From Raineyella sp. LH-20 (GTDB lineage: Bacteria > Actinomycetota > Actinomycetes > Propionibacteriales > Propionibacteriaceae), in the NCBI RefSeq assembly GCF_033110965.1, contig NZ_CP137003.1:3286001-3350000 (forward strand): a DNA stretch of 64,000 nucleotides. Reading direction: 5' to 3'. The position numbers and the translations under genes are program-made. Positions 34,913 through 44,118 of the stretch are shown piece after piece. The notes under the pieces are model-generated. The model had not been told where the DNA came from. It saw nothing but the letters and a program-made list of their open reading frames with translations, and made no database searches. Position 1 is the first letter of the stretch. Every line of letters begins with the position of its first letter.

Positions 34913-37330
34913 TCAGCCCTTGGCGCCCTTGGCGGTCAGCCCCACCACCAGCGGGTCATGGTCGGAGGTGGCGACCGGATCGGTGGTGTAGAAGTCGGTC
35001 ACGTTGTAGCGGCGACGCGAGTACTGCATCGCGATCGCCTCGTCGGCGTTGATGTCCCACACCTGGGCACCGGTGACCATCTTCTGGGCCTTGCCGTTCG
35101 CGAGGACGTGGTCCAGCGACCCCATCCGGCCGGAGAACTGGTAGCTCGTCGCGGTCGGGTCCAACTCAGCGGCGAGATCGGCGTAGCCGGCCTTCGCGAA
35201 GACCTGGATCGGATCCTCCTTGGCGTACGCGTTGAAGTCGCCCGCCAGGAACACCGACGTGTCCGGGAACACCTGGTCGACCCAATCGGTCAGCGCGGTC
35301 GCCTGGGCCACTCGCGACGGGTTGGACAGGCCCTGGCCGGTGCCGTCGTCCTCGCCGGAACCCTTCGACTTGAAGTGGTTGGCCACCACGACGAACGGCG
35401 AGCCGGCATTGCGCATCTTGAACTGCTGGGCCAGCGGCTGGCGGGCGTTGGCGAACGCCGGATCGATCAGGATCTGCGAGGCGCCGTTCAGCTGCACCCG
35501 GTCCGGGTTGTAGATGAACGCGGTGCGGATGACGTCCTCGGTCGGCGGCACGACGGTCGGCGAGGGGACGTACGCCCACCTGCCACCGGCGGCGTTCAGC
35601 GCGTCGACCAGGATCGACAGCGACGTGTCACGGCTCTGGCCCGGCAGGTAGCTGATCCGGGCGGAGTTCTCGATCTCCTCCAGCGACACCACGTCGGCGC
35701 CGAGGCCGTTGATCGCGTTGACGATCTTGGCCTGCTGGTCGTCGAAGGCCTGCTGGGTGTAGGCCCCGCGCACCTGGCAGTAGTTGGTCGCGACCGGGGT
35801 GCCGTTGCGGTCCTTGTACGCCTGGCAGCCGGCCTCGTCCTCACCCAGGTCGGTGAAGTAGTTCAGCACGTTGAAGGTGGCGATCCGTACGTCGCCGCCG
35901 ACGGCCGGGGCGGTCGTCTCGCGGTCGTTCTGCGACACCACCGGATCCTGGTCGTCGGTCGGGCCGACGATCTGGCCGGTCGGCTGGAAGTTCCACTGGA
36001 ACCGGTAGTCGAGGATGACTGGCTTGTCGAACACCACGTGGGAGCCGGTCCGCATCGGCTCGGTCTGCGACAGGTACGGCAGCGGGGTGTTCTTCGCCGT
36101 CGCGTTGTTCATGTAGTCCCAGCTGGAACCGTCGTCGAGGGTGATGTACTTCTTCAGGTTCTCCGCCTCGTACCCGGCCGCCTTGTCGGGGGTGACCACA
36201 TCGGTGGCCGTACGCAGCGGGGCGTCGCCGGCCGCCAGGCCGATCTGGCCGTACTGGTTCAGCTGGTAGTTGTTCGTGATGGTGTAGCCGCCGAGCGGCT
36301 TGACCAGCATGCCCTCGTACGCCTCCTTGTCGGCATCGGTCACCGGCACGGTGGCCAGTTCGGTCACCGCGACCGGGGCGCAGTCGGCGGCCGGGGAGAC
36401 CGTGAGGCCGCCGCCGATCTCGGTCAGCCCGTTGTACTCGGTCACCGTGCCGGCGACGGCGTAGCAGGATCCGACCGTGACGTTGGCGCGGCCGTACACG
36501 AAGACGCCGTCGGAGGCCTGACCGGCGGCCTTCGGGGTGCCGCCGGTGCCCGGCGTCTGCAGGTAGAAGCCGTTGAAGCCGCCGGTCGGGTAGACCGCGG
36601 TGACCACGCCCCGGGTGCTGACCTTCTGGCCGGTGAGCGGCGAGGCGTTGCCGGTGCCCTGGATCCGGTCGATCGGGGTCGTCGGGGCCGGGTCGGTGGT
36701 GGGCGACGGGCTGGGCGACGGGCTGGGGCTGGGCTCGGTGCCGCCGATCGCCTGGCTCTGTGGCGACGGGGCCCCGACGGTGAAGTCGGCGGCGTTGTCG
36801 TCGGTGTCGGCGAAGTTCGTCCGGGAGGCCGAGGTGGTGTTGCTCAGGCCGGGGGCGGGCGCGCCCTCCCGCTTGGTGGCGGTGGCGCCGAAACCGATCA
36901 GGTCGACCGTCGCACCGGAGGCGTCGAGCAGCGCGACGGATCCGGCGGTGGCGCTCATCGCCGCGGCGCAGGTCGCGTTCGGCGTCGGCAGCGGGGTCGT
37001 CCCGCCGCTCCCCTTGGCCTCCTGGACCAGGTAGTAGGTGGCCGGTGCCACGGTGCCTGACAGGGCACAGCTGTTGCCCAGGTTGCCGGCGGCCGAGTAG
37101 TAGTTCACCGTCCAGCCGGTCAGCGAGATCGGGGCGGTGGTCGGGTTGTAGAGCTCGACGAAGTCGTTGGTGTAGGTGGCGCCGCTGTTGCCACCACCGC
37201 CGTACACCTCGTTGATCAGGACGTGGTCGGAGGCGGCACGAGCGGGGACGGAAGCCAGCGGGGCGAGGACCGCCATTCCACCGAGCACCGCCGCCAGCCC
37301 GGCCGCGGCCACGCGGGGGCGAGAGGACAT
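34913..37330 (-). CDS. Secreted ExeM/NucH-family endonuclease
   Basis: 805-residue exported nuclease. Residues 1-32 are a Sec signal ending ARA. A lamin-tail domain follows ([33 protein letters not shown]), then a linker with [11 protein letters not shown], an OB-like region with [20 protein letters not shown], and the C-terminal endonuclease/exonuclease/phosphatase domain: [60 protein letters not shown] and [10 protein letters not shown] with all expected catalytic D/E/H/N residues. Homologues degrade extracellular DNA, aiding phosphate scavenging or biofilm release. AAGGAG precedes the ATG. It separates ispG from rseP-dxr, so it may be an insertion. Confidence 0.94.
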   Translation of the reverse strand: MSSRPRVAAAGLAAVLGGMAVLAPLASVPARAASDHVLINEVYGGGGNSGATYTNDFVELYNPTTAPISLTGWTVNYYSAAGNLGNSCALSGTVAPATYYLVQEAKGSGGTTPLPTPNATCAAAMSATAGSVALLDASGATVDLIGFGATATKREGAPAPGLSNTTSASRTNFADTDDNAADFTVGAPSPQSQAIGGTEPSPSPSPSPSPTTDPAPTTPIDRIQGTGNASPLTGQKVSTRGVVTAVYPTGGFNGFYLQTPGTGGTPKAAGQASDGVFVYGRANVTVGSCYAVAGTVTEYNGLTEIGGGLTVSPAADCAPVAVTELATVPVTDADKEAYEGMLVKPLGGYTITNNYQLNQYGQIGLAAGDAPLRTATDVVTPDKAAGYEAENLKKYITLDDGSSWDYMNNATAKNTPLPYLSQTEPMRTGSHVVFDKPVILDYRFQWNFQPTGQIVGPTDDQDPVVSQNDRETTAPAVGGDVRIATFNVLNYFTDLGEDEAGCQAYKDRNGTPVATNYCQVRGAYTQQAFDDQQAKIVNAINGLGADVVSLEEIENSARISYLPGQSRDTSLSILVDALNAAGGRWAYVPSPTVVPPTEDVIRTAFIYNPDRVQLNGASQILIDPAFANARQPLAQQFKMRNAGSPFVVVANHFKSKGSGEDDGTGQGLSNPSRVAQATALTDWVDQVFPDTSVFLAGDFNAYAKEDPIQVFAKAGYADLAAELDPTATSYQFSGRMGSLDHVLANGKAQKMVTGAQVWDINADEAIAMQYSRRRYNVTDFYTTDPVATSDHDPLVVGLTAKGAKG

Positions 37331-37366
37331 GGAGCACTCCTTGAGAAGATGGTGAGACCGCCGGTC

Positions 37367-37372
37367 AGACTA
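37367..37372 (-). promoter_or_regulatory. -10 box candidate for the nuclease gene
   Basis: TAGTCT on the minus strand lies 36 nt before the ATG at 37330, leaving a leader of about 30 nt that includes the AAGGAG ribosome binding site. Confidence 0.4.
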
Positions 37373-37534
37373 TGGCCGGGGTCACGCCCGATCGACCCTT
37401 CGGAGCGCCCCGGAGGAAGAATTCACCCGGGGTTCCCCCACCATTCGACTACCCGTGGCCAACCCGCGGCCGGCCCGGGCACGGTGGGCTCAGACGAACC
37501 GGCCGGGCTCGCCGGGCTCGCAGAGACGCTGGGC

Positions 37535-38833
37535 TCAGAAGAGCCGCACCGGGGCCACCAGGTCGGCGATGACCAGCACCAGCCCGGCCACCACCACGAA
37601 GGCGGTCACCAGCCACGACACCGGCAGCAGCCTGGTGGTGTCGAACGGTGCCGGGGTGGGGCGTCGGCGGAGCCGGGCGATCAGGTGACGTACGCCGTCC
37701 CACAGCGCCCCGGCGACATGACCGCCGTCCAGCGGTGGCAGCGGAACGATGTTGAACAGTGCGACGAAAAGGTTGACCGATCCCAGCAACTGCGCCACCA
37801 CGGCCACCTTGTTGGTGGAACTGAGCCGGTCGGTGGTGACCACCTCACCCGCCACCCGGGACGCGCCGACCACGCTGACCGGGCCGTAGATGTCACGCGG
37901 CTGCCCGGTGACCAGGCCGACGGCGGTGTGCCAGACCTTCACCGGGAAGCCGACCAGGGCGACCGCCGACTGCTCGGTCATCGTCCACATGTCCTTCAGG
38001 ACGGCGACCGGGCCGCCACGCTGCACCTCGGTGTTCGGTGAGACGCCGAGGAAGCCGGCCTCCACATTGCGCCCCGGGTCGACCCTGCTGGGCACACCGG
38101 TGGTGACAGTCGGGACGGTCGGCAGGGTCAGCGTCTGCCCACCGCGCTCGACCACGACGGTGGCGGGCGCGGACAGGTTGTCACGGATCAGGGTGGAGAA
38201 CTGGTCCCAGTCGGTGAGCCGGCGCCCGTTGAAGCTGACGATGACGTCACCGGCCTGCACTCCCATCGCGGCGGCCGGCGTACGGGGATCGCCAGGCTGA
38301 CAGGTCTGGTCGGTGCGGCTGGCCGGGACGACGCACTCCGACACCGACGCCACGGTGAGGGTGGGCCGGGCGATGCCGACGGTGGCGGTGACGCCGAGGA
38401 AGAGCAGGAAGGCCAGCAGCAGGTTCATCGCCACCCCGCCGGCCATGATGATCAGCCGCTGCCACACCGGCTTCTGGTAGAAGAGGGTGCCGTCGTCCTC
38501 CGGGGTGATCTCCTCCCACTCGTACGCCCGGGCATCCTCGGCGATCTGCTGGAAGAAGTTGCTGCCGCTCGCCTTCACCCGGTTCTCACCGGGCGCCGGC
38601 GGGTACATCCCGACGAGTCGTACGTAACCGCCGAGCGGCAGCGCCTTCACGCCGTAGTCGGTGGAGCCGACCCGGCGCTTCCACAAGGTCTTGCCGAAGC
38701 CGACGAAGTACTCGGTCACCTTGACCTTGAAGAGCTTGGCGGGGATCAGGTGTCCGATCTCGTGCAGCGCGATCGACGCCATGATGAGGGCGAAGAACAC
38801 CAACGCCCCGAGCACGTACCACACCGTCTGCAT
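37535..38833 (-). CDS. rseP: M50 site-2 protease (RseP/Rip1 type) with PDZ domain
   Basis: 432 residues from ATG 38833 (an upstream ATG at 38875 would add 14). An intramembrane zinc protease that cleaves anti-sigma factors or other membrane substrates. The active-site HEIGH is at residues 24-28 in the first TM; GGYVRLVGMYPP follows; the PDZ domain (about 195-270) has AAMGVQAGDVIVSFNGRRL; the second active-site motif NIVPLPPLDGGHV lies near the C-terminus between later TMs. ATG 38833 is preferred because AGGA lies 5 nt upstream and homologues start near MQTVWYVLG. It follows dxr, the standard actinobacterial order. Confidence 0.94.
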   Translation of the reverse strand: MQTVWYVLGALVFFALIMASIALHEIGHLIPAKLFKVKVTEYFVGFGKTLWKRRVGSTDYGVKALPLGGYVRLVGMYPPAPGENRVKASGSNFFQQIAEDARAYEWEEITPEDDGTLFYQKPVWQRLIIMAGGVAMNLLLAFLLFLGVTATVGIARPTLTVASVSECVVPASRTDQTCQPGDPRTPAAAMGVQAGDVIVSFNGRRLTDWDQFSTLIRDNLSAPATVVVERGGQTLTLPTVPTVTTGVPSRVDPGRNVEAGFLGVSPNTEVQRGGPVAVLKDMWTMTEQSAVALVGFPVKVWHTAVGLVTGQPRDIYGPVSVVGASRVAGEVVTTDRLSSTNKVAVVAQLLGSVNLFVALFNIVPLPPLDGGHVAGALWDGVRHLIARLRRRPTPAPFDTTRLLPVSWLVTAFVVVAGLVLVIADLVAPVRLF

Positions 38834-38932
38834 CCGCGTCCTGTCCCTCGCTCCAGCGGCGTCCCTCGACGCCATCTCCGTCCCGTGACCGACCCGGATG
38901 CGGGTCCGTCCGTAGTCTCGGCGCCGGGGGCC

Positions 38933-40174
38933 TCACCCGCGGGTGCGGGCGCGTGCCGCCCGGCGGGCCCACGCATCGGCGGCGAGCACCGTCTCCACCG
39001 TGATCCCCCGGTCGTCGACGTACCGTGACCCGACAGCGTCGGAGTCGTCCTCGGCGTCGGCCGAGACACCTCCCGAGACGTGCTCGGTCAGCACGTCCGC
39101 GATGGTGTCCACGATGTCGAGGAAGCCGATCCGTCCCTCGCAGAACGCATCGACGCACACCTCGTTCGCCGCATTGAACACCGCCGGCGCGGTCCCCCCC
39201 AGTGTGCCCGCCCGCCGGGCGAGTTCAACCGCAGGAAAGGCCTCGGCGTCCAGCGGCTCGAAGGTCCAGGCCGCCGCGGCGGTCCAGTCGACCGGCGCCG
39301 CAGCACCCGCCACCCGGTCGGGCCAGGTGAGGCCGAGGGCGATCGGCAGCTTCATGTCGGGCGGGGAGCACTGCGCGATCAGCGCCCCGTCGACGTACTG
39401 CACCGCGGAATGCACGAACGACTGCGGGTGCACCACGACCTGGATCCGGTCCAGCGGCATGTCGTAGAGCAGCCCCGCCTCGATCAGCTCCAGTCCCTTG
39501 TTGACCAGTGTCGCGGAGTTGATGGTGATCACCCGGCCCATCTGCCAGGTCGGGTGGGCCATCGCCTGGTCCGGGGTGACCTCGGTGAGCTCGGCCCGCG
39601 TACGGCCCCGGAACGGACCGCCGGAGGCGGTGAGCACAAGCTTGTCGACCTCGTCGGTGCGTCCGGCGCGCAGGCACTGGGCGAAGGCGGAGTGCTCGGA
39701 GTCCACCGCGACGAGCTGCCCGGGGGCCGCCGCCTCGGTGACCAACCGACCGCCGATCACCAGCGACTCCTTGTTGGCCAGCGCCAGCGTGGTGCCGGCC
39801 CGCAGCGCGGCCAGGGTGGGCAGCAGCCCGACCGAGCCGGTGATCCCGTTGAGCACGACGTCGGCGGCCTCGGCGGCCAGCTCGGTCGCCGCGTCGGGAC
39901 CGGCGATGATCCGCGGGAGGCGTACGTCGCCGCGATTCCACCCGCGCTGCTGCGCCGCGGCGTAGAGGGCGAGCTGCAGGTCCTGGACGGCGGTCGGTCG
40001 GGCCAGGGCGACGGTCCGCGGGGAGAACTCGAGCACCTGCTCGGCCAACGTGGCGATGCTGCCGCCGCCGGCGGCCAGCCCCACCACCCGGAACCGATCC
40101 CGGCGGGAGGCGATGACCTCCAGCGCCTGGGTGCCGATAGAGCCGGTGCTGCCCAGAATGATCACGTCACGCAC
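38933..40174 (-). CDS. dxr: 1-deoxy-D-xylulose 5-phosphate reductoisomerase
   Basis: 413-residue NADPH-dependent enzyme, second step of the MEP pathway. [15 protein letters not shown] (residues 6-20) binds [29 protein letters not shown] and TASGGPFRG are the catalytic metal and substrate loops; [23 protein letters not shown] follows in the order expected. The C-terminal tail ([12 protein letters not shown]) is a small acidic insertion. GTG start with GAGACT 6 nt upstream, a weaker -10 than its neighbours show. Confidence 0.97.
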   Translation of the reverse strand: MRDVIILGSTGSIGTQALEVIASRRDRFRVVGLAAGGGSIATLAEQVLEFSPRTVALARPTAVQDLQLALYAAAQQRGWNRGDVRLPRIIAGPDAATELAAEAADVVLNGITGSVGLLPTLAALRAGTTLALANKESLVIGGRLVTEAAAPGQLVAVDSEHSAFAQCLRAGRTDEVDKLVLTASGGPFRGRTRAELTEVTPDQAMAHPTWQMGRVITINSATLVNKGLELIEAGLLYDMPLDRIQVVVHPQSFVHSAVQYVDGALIAQCSPPDMKLPIALGLTWPDRVAGAAAPVDWTAAAAWTFEPLDAEAFPAVELARRAGTLGGTAPAVFNAANEVCVDAFCEGRIGFLDIVDTIADVLTEHVSGGVSADAEDDSDAVGSRYVDDRGITVETVLAADAWARRAARARTRG

Positions 40175-40277
40175 TCGTCCAGTCTCCCACGCGCAGTGGC
40201 CCGGACATTCCCCTGACAGGGACCCGGGCAGACCGCCGGAACGACCTCAGCACGTTCTTCAGCCCGGAACACTCCGC

Positions 40278-40293
40278 TGTGACTGACGTCACA
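40278..40293. promoter_or_regulatory. CRP/GlxR-like operator between dxr and the MFS gene
   Basis: TGTGACTGACGTCACA is a full match to the TGTGA-N6-TCACA palindrome bound by cAMP-receptor-family regulators such as Crp and GlxR in actinobacteria. It lies 124 bp before the MFS ATG and 103 bp before dxr. Carbon-source control of the transporter is the likelier use. Confidence 0.6.
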
Positions 40294-40417
40294 CACCCTC
40301 AGAGTCATCTCAGCCCCGCCGACGCGGGGCCCGCGGACCCTGCAGCGGGCGAGCGGACTCCAGGTCACCGAAGGCCGCGCCAGCGCCGACGACGGACCCC
40401 TGACCCTGGGAGACCCC

Positions 40418-41875
40418 ATGGAAAGTACGACCTCGCTCCGCCCGCGGAGCATCCCCGACATCCCGGCCGACCCGACGAAGGAGGCCCGGACAGCGATCTG
40501 GGTCGCCGCCATCGCGGGCCTGTCCCTGCTCTTCGACGGCTTCGACCTGACCGTCTACGGCACCGTCCTGCCCGGCCTGGTCAAAGGCGGCAGCGACGCC
40601 CTCGGCTGGTGGTCCAGCGGCCTCAGCGGCGGGCAGCCCATCCCGCCGGCCATCGCCGGCCAGATCGGCTCGTACGCCTTGGTGGGCGTGATGATCGGCT
40701 CGCTGACCGCCGGTGCGATCGGCGACCGGATCGGCCGGAAGAAGCTCATCCTGGTGGGCATCGCCTGGTTCTCGCTCGGGATGTTCGCCTCCGCCTTCGC
40801 CACGTCGATCGCCTTCTTCGGCACCCTGCGACTGCTCACCGGCCTCGGCCTCGGCGTCCTGCTCGCCACGGCCGGGGCGACGATGGCCGAGTTCGCCCCC
40901 GCGGGCAAACGGAACTTCTACAACGCGATCGTCTACTCCGGCATCCCCGCCGGCGGTGTGCTCGCCGCCCTGCTCGGCCTCGCCCTGCTCAACCAGATCG
41001 GCTGGCGGGGGCTCTTCATGCTCGGGGCCACCCCGATCCTGTTCCTCTTCCCGATGGCCCTGACGATGCTCAACGAGTCGCCGCGCTGGCTGCTCTCCCG
41101 CGGCAGGGTCGACGAGGCGGTCGCGATCTCCCGCCGCACCGGCATCCCGCTCACCGAACACCAGCAGTTCGGCGGCGTCCCGGTGGCGGAGGACCTGCAT
41201 CTGGAACAGAAGACCGGCTTCGCCGGCATCTTCTCCCGTCGCTACCTGGTCGGCACCGTCTTCCTCGGCTTCATGAGCTTCTCCGGCCTGCTGCTCACCT
41301 TCGGGCTGAACACCTGGCTGCCGGCCATCATGGGCGGCCACTTCCAGGAGGCCGGGATGGGCGCCGACGCCGCCAAGCGGTACGGCCTGATCTTCCTGCT
41401 GCTGCTCAACGGCGGCGCGGTCGTCGGAGGCCTGATCGCGTCGATGGTCGCCGACAAGGCCGGCCCGCAGCGGGTGATCATCACCACCTTCACCCTGGCG
41501 GCGCTGTCGCTGACGCTGATGACCTTCGGCTTCCCGATCGGGCTGCTGCTGGCCTCCATCGCCGTCGCCGGCGTGGGCATCCTCGGCACCCAGGTGCTGA
41601 TCTACGGCTTCACCTCGAACTACTACGCCACCCACGTACGGGCCGCGGGTGTCGCCTGGTGCTCCGGCTTCGGACGCCTCGGCGGCATCCTCGGCCCGCT
41701 GATCGGCGGCTGGCTCGCCGCCGCCGGCGTCGCCGGGGACACCGCGTTCTACGTGTTCGCCGGGGTGGCCCTCTTCGGCGCCCTGATGACCGTCCTGGTG
41801 CCACGGCCGGCCAAGGGGCACTCCGACCGCGAACAACTCGAGGCTGAGCAGGACGTCGCCGGCGTCGCTGCCTGA
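40418..41875 (+). CDS. MFS transporter, aromatic acid:H+ symporter (AAHS)-like
   Basis: 485 residues with about 12 TM spans. LLFDGFDLTVYGTVLPGL in TM1 matches the DGxD signature of the AAHS family (benzoate, 4-hydroxybenzoate and related acids); GDRIGRKKL after TM2 is the MFS loop 2-3 motif; NESPRWLL follows TM6. A protein of this type imports aromatic or other carboxylates, but no catabolic gene is nearby. ATG 40418 is preceded by GGGAGA. It stands alone behind a CRP/GlxR-like site and has strong terminators. Confidence 0.87.
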   Translation: MESTTSLRPRSIPDIPADPTKEARTAIWVAAIAGLSLLFDGFDLTVYGTVLPGLVKGGSDALGWWSSGLSGGQPIPPAIAGQIGSYALVGVMIGSLTAGAIGDRIGRKKLILVGIAWFSLGMFASAFATSIAFFGTLRLLTGLGLGVLLATAGATMAEFAPAGKRNFYNAIVYSGIPAGGVLAALLGLALLNQIGWRGLFMLGATPILFLFPMALTMLNESPRWLLSRGRVDEAVAISRRTGIPLTEHQQFGGVPVAEDLHLEQKTGFAGIFSRRYLVGTVFLGFMSFSGLLLTFGLNTWLPAIMGGHFQEAGMGADAAKRYGLIFLLLLNGGAVVGGLIASMVADKAGPQRVIITTFTLAALSLTLMTFGFPIGLLLASIAVAGVGILGTQVLIYGFTSNYYATHVRAAGVAWCSGFGRLGGILGPLIGGWLAAAGVAGDTAFYVFAGVALFGALMTVLVPRPAKGHSDREQLEAEQDVAGVAA

Positions 41876-41882
41876 TCGATCC

Positions 41883-41953
41883 CCGGAGGGTCCGATGCCC
41901 TCCGGTCGCCACGGACCGAGGGTCGGCGTCCTGCGGGACGCCGGCCCTCGGTC
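41883..41953 (+). terminator. Two consecutive terminator hairpins after the MFS gene
   Basis: First: CCGGAGGG (41883-41890) with CCCTCCGG (41898-41905). Second: an 18-bp stem with one G-T pair, GACCGAGGG-T-CGGCGTCC (41914-41931) with 41936-41953, and a TGCG tetraloop. They separate the MFS gene from the riboflavin operon. Confidence 0.8.
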
Positions 41954-42062
41954 GGGCGCGCTGCTACGACGACCCGAGGAACGGGACGGTCTTCGCGGCT
42001 GACACACGGGATGATCGTCGGCCACTGGGGCGGACGTCGCGTGCGTGGTAGTCTCAGGGCCA

Positions 42063-42192
42063 CGTGCTCCGGGGTCGGTGTAATTCCGAACCGGCGGTGA
42101 CAGTCCGCGACCCGGCCGCCCTCCACGGCGGTCGGTTGACCTGGTGGAATTCCAGGACCGACGGTGAAAGTCCGGATGGGAGGCGCACGCGT
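42063..42192 (+). promoter_or_regulatory. FMN riboswitch (RFN element)
   Basis: All conserved RFN blocks are present in order: GTGCTCCGGGGTCGGTGTAA, TTCCGAACCGGCGGTGACAG, TCCGCGACCC, then GGTGGAATTCC, CCGACGGTGAAAGTCCGGAT and GGGAGGCGCACG. It lies about 150 nt before ribD. When FMN is abundant it should lower ribDEBAH expression. The linker ends in a small hairpin (42320-42334) touching the GAGGAGGGG ribosome binding site, which points to translational control. Confidence 0.95.
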
Positions 42193-42346
42193 ACGTGGCG
42201 ACCGGCCGACATCCGTCGGCGGGTGCTGCGGTGGTGACCGCACCTGGGTGTGACCGCATCTGGGTGAGGACGTATCGCCACTGCGTCACGTGCCGGGAGT
42301 CTTCCCATGATCGCCCCGGGGTCCCGTCAGGACCTGAGGAGGGGCG

Positions 42347-43486
42347 ATGAACCGGTCGGATGCCGTCGACGGCCCGGCACCGTACGCCGATGAGCCGGCT
42401 GCCGCTGCGTCGCGAGCGGCCGCGCCCGACGTCCCGGACCCCACCGCGTCGTACGCCACGGAACGGCGCGTCGCCGCCGATCGTGTCCACCTGCGCCGGG
42501 CGATCGCCCTGGCGCTGCACTCCCCCCTCCCGGATCCCAATCCACGGGTCGGCGCGGTGCTGGTCGCCCCCGACGGCACCGTCGTCGGCGAGGGCTGGCA
42601 CCACGGCGCCGGCACTCCGCACGCCGAGATCGAGGCTCTGCGGGCAGCGGGTCACGCCGCTCGCGGCGTGACGGCGTACGTCTCCCTGGAGCCCTGCAAC
42701 CACACCGGCCGCACCGGCCCGTGTGCGGTGGCACTGGCCGAGGCCGGAGTGGCGCGGGTGGTGTTCGCCCAGCCGGACCCCAATCCGACCGCCGCCGGCG
42801 GCGGCGACACCCTGCGCGCGGCCGGGGTCGAGGTCAGCGGGGGCCTGCTCGCGGACGAGGCCGAGGCGGTGAACCGGGTCTGGACCCGGGCGGTGCGCCT
42901 CGGCCGGCCGTACGTCACCTGGAAGGTGGCCGCCACCCTGGACGGCCGGACCGCGGCGGCCGATGCCACCTCGCAGTGGATCACCTCCGCCGCCGCCCGC
43001 GCGGACGTGCACCGGCTCCGTGCCGCCTGCGACGCGATCCTGGTCGGCACCGGCACCGCGCTGGCCGACGATCCTCGGCTGACCGTCCGTGACGTCGACG
43101 GGCGACTGACCGGCCGCCAGCCGCTGCGGGTCGTCCTCGGCGACCGACCCGTGCCGGCGACGGCGCAGCTGCACTCGGCCGAGGCGGAGACACTCTTCGT
43201 CCCGGGCCACCGGCCGGCGACGGCGCTGTCCCAGCTGCACCGGGCCGGCATCCGGCACGCCTGGCTGGAGGGCGGCGCGACGCTCGCGGCGGCCTTCCTG
43301 CGCGACGGCCTGGTCGACGAGATCGTCGTCTACCTCGCCCCGACCCTGCTCGGCGCCGGCCGGCCGATGGTCGGCGACCTCGGCATCGGCACGCTCGCCG
43401 ACGCCATCCACCTGGACCTGGTCGACATCACCCCCGTCGGCCCCGACGTACGACTGATCCTGGCCCCGGCCGGGAGGAAGGAATGA
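42347..43486 (+). CDS. ribD: Bifunctional deaminase/reductase RibD
   Basis: 379 residues catalysing the second and third steps of riboflavin synthesis. The N-terminal zinc deaminase has GTPHAEIEAL and SLEPCNHTGRTGPC (His/Cys/Cys ligands); the C-terminal reductase has VTWKVAATLDGRTAAADATS, ILVGTGTALADDPRLTVR and LEGGATLAAAFL. An N-terminal extension of about 45 residues (Ala/Pro-rich) precedes the deaminase. GAGGAGGGGCG precedes the ATG. First gene after the FMN riboswitch. Confidence 0.96.
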   Translation: MNRSDAVDGPAPYADEPAAAASRAAAPDVPDPTASYATERRVAADRVHLRRAIALALHSPLPDPNPRVGAVLVAPDGTVVGEGWHHGAGTPHAEIEALRAAGHAARGVTAYVSLEPCNHTGRTGPCAVALAEAGVARVVFAQPDPNPTAAGGGDTLRAAGVEVSGGLLADEAEAVNRVWTRAVRLGRPYVTWKVAATLDGRTAAADATSQWITSAAARADVHRLRAACDAILVGTGTALADDPRLTVRDVDGRLTGRQPLRVVLGDRPVPATAQLHSAEAETLFVPGHRPATALSQLHRAGIRHAWLEGGATLAAAFLRDGLVDEIVVYLAPTLLGAGRPMVGDLGIGTLADAIHLDLVDITPVGPDVRLILAPAGRKE

Positions 43487-44118
43487 CCATGTTCACCGGC
43501 ATTGTCGAGGAGATCGGCGAAGTCGTCGACGTACGGCCCGGGCAGGACTCCGCCGTGCTGCGCATCCGCGGCCCGCGAGTGGTCACCGATGCCCGTCACG
43601 GCGACTCGATCTGCGTCAACGGCGTCTGTCTCACCGTCACCGACCTCGACGCGGAGACCTTCTCCGTCGACGTGATGGCCGAGACCCTCGACCGCTCCGA
43701 CCTCGGAGCGCTGCGACCGGGCGCCCCGGTGAACCTGGAACGGGCGATGTCGCCGGGCGGCCGACTGGGCGGACACCTGGTGCAGGGCCACGTCGACGGC
43801 ACCGGCACCGTACGCTCCCGCACACCCGGCGAGGCCTGGGAGGTCGTCGAGATCGGCCTGCCGGCCGAGCTGTCGCGCTACCTGGTCGAGAAGGGCTCGG
43901 TCACCGTGAACGGGGTGTCGCTCACCGTGGTCGGCGTACGCCCCGACGCGTTCACCGTGTCGCTGATCCCGACCACCCTCACCGACACGACGTTGGGCCG
44001 GCTGCCGATCGGCGCGACGGTCAACCTCGAGGTCGATGTCATCGGCAAGTACGTGGCGACCTACCTGGACCGGATCGGCACCGGGTGGGCGCACCAGAAC
44101 GGAGGAGATCATGAGTGA
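43483..44118 (+). CDS. ribE: Riboflavin synthase alpha chain
   Basis: 211-residue enzyme converting two 6,7-dimethyl-8-ribityllumazines to riboflavin plus pyrimidine product. Two lumazine-binding repeats: MFTGIVEEIGEVVDV with SICVNGVCLTV, and GGHLVQGHVDGTG with VTVNGVSLTVVGV. It overlaps the ribD stop by 4 nt (ATGA); translation may instead start at the second ATG (43489, MFTGIVEE). GGAGGAG near its 3' end serves as ribosome binding site for ribBA. Confidence 0.96.
   Translation: MTMFTGIVEEIGEVVDVRPGQDSAVLRIRGPRVVTDARHGDSICVNGVCLTVTDLDAETFSVDVMAETLDRSDLGALRPGAPVNLERAMSPGGRLGGHLVQGHVDGTGTVRSRTPGEAWEVVEIGLPAELSRYLVEKGSVTVNGVSLTVVGVRPDAFTVSLIPTTLTDTTLGRLPIGATVNLEVDVIGKYVATYLDRIGTGWAHQNGGDHE

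Noticed and set aside
34620-34991. Short frames on both strands crossing the palindrome
   Set aside because: The two products are mirror images of each other ([17 protein letters not shown]), as expected from a palindrome rather than genes.
34913-37330. Phage-defence nuclease
   Set aside because: It has a secretion signal and the ExeM/NucH domain order, so it acts outside the cell; no defence genes are nearby.
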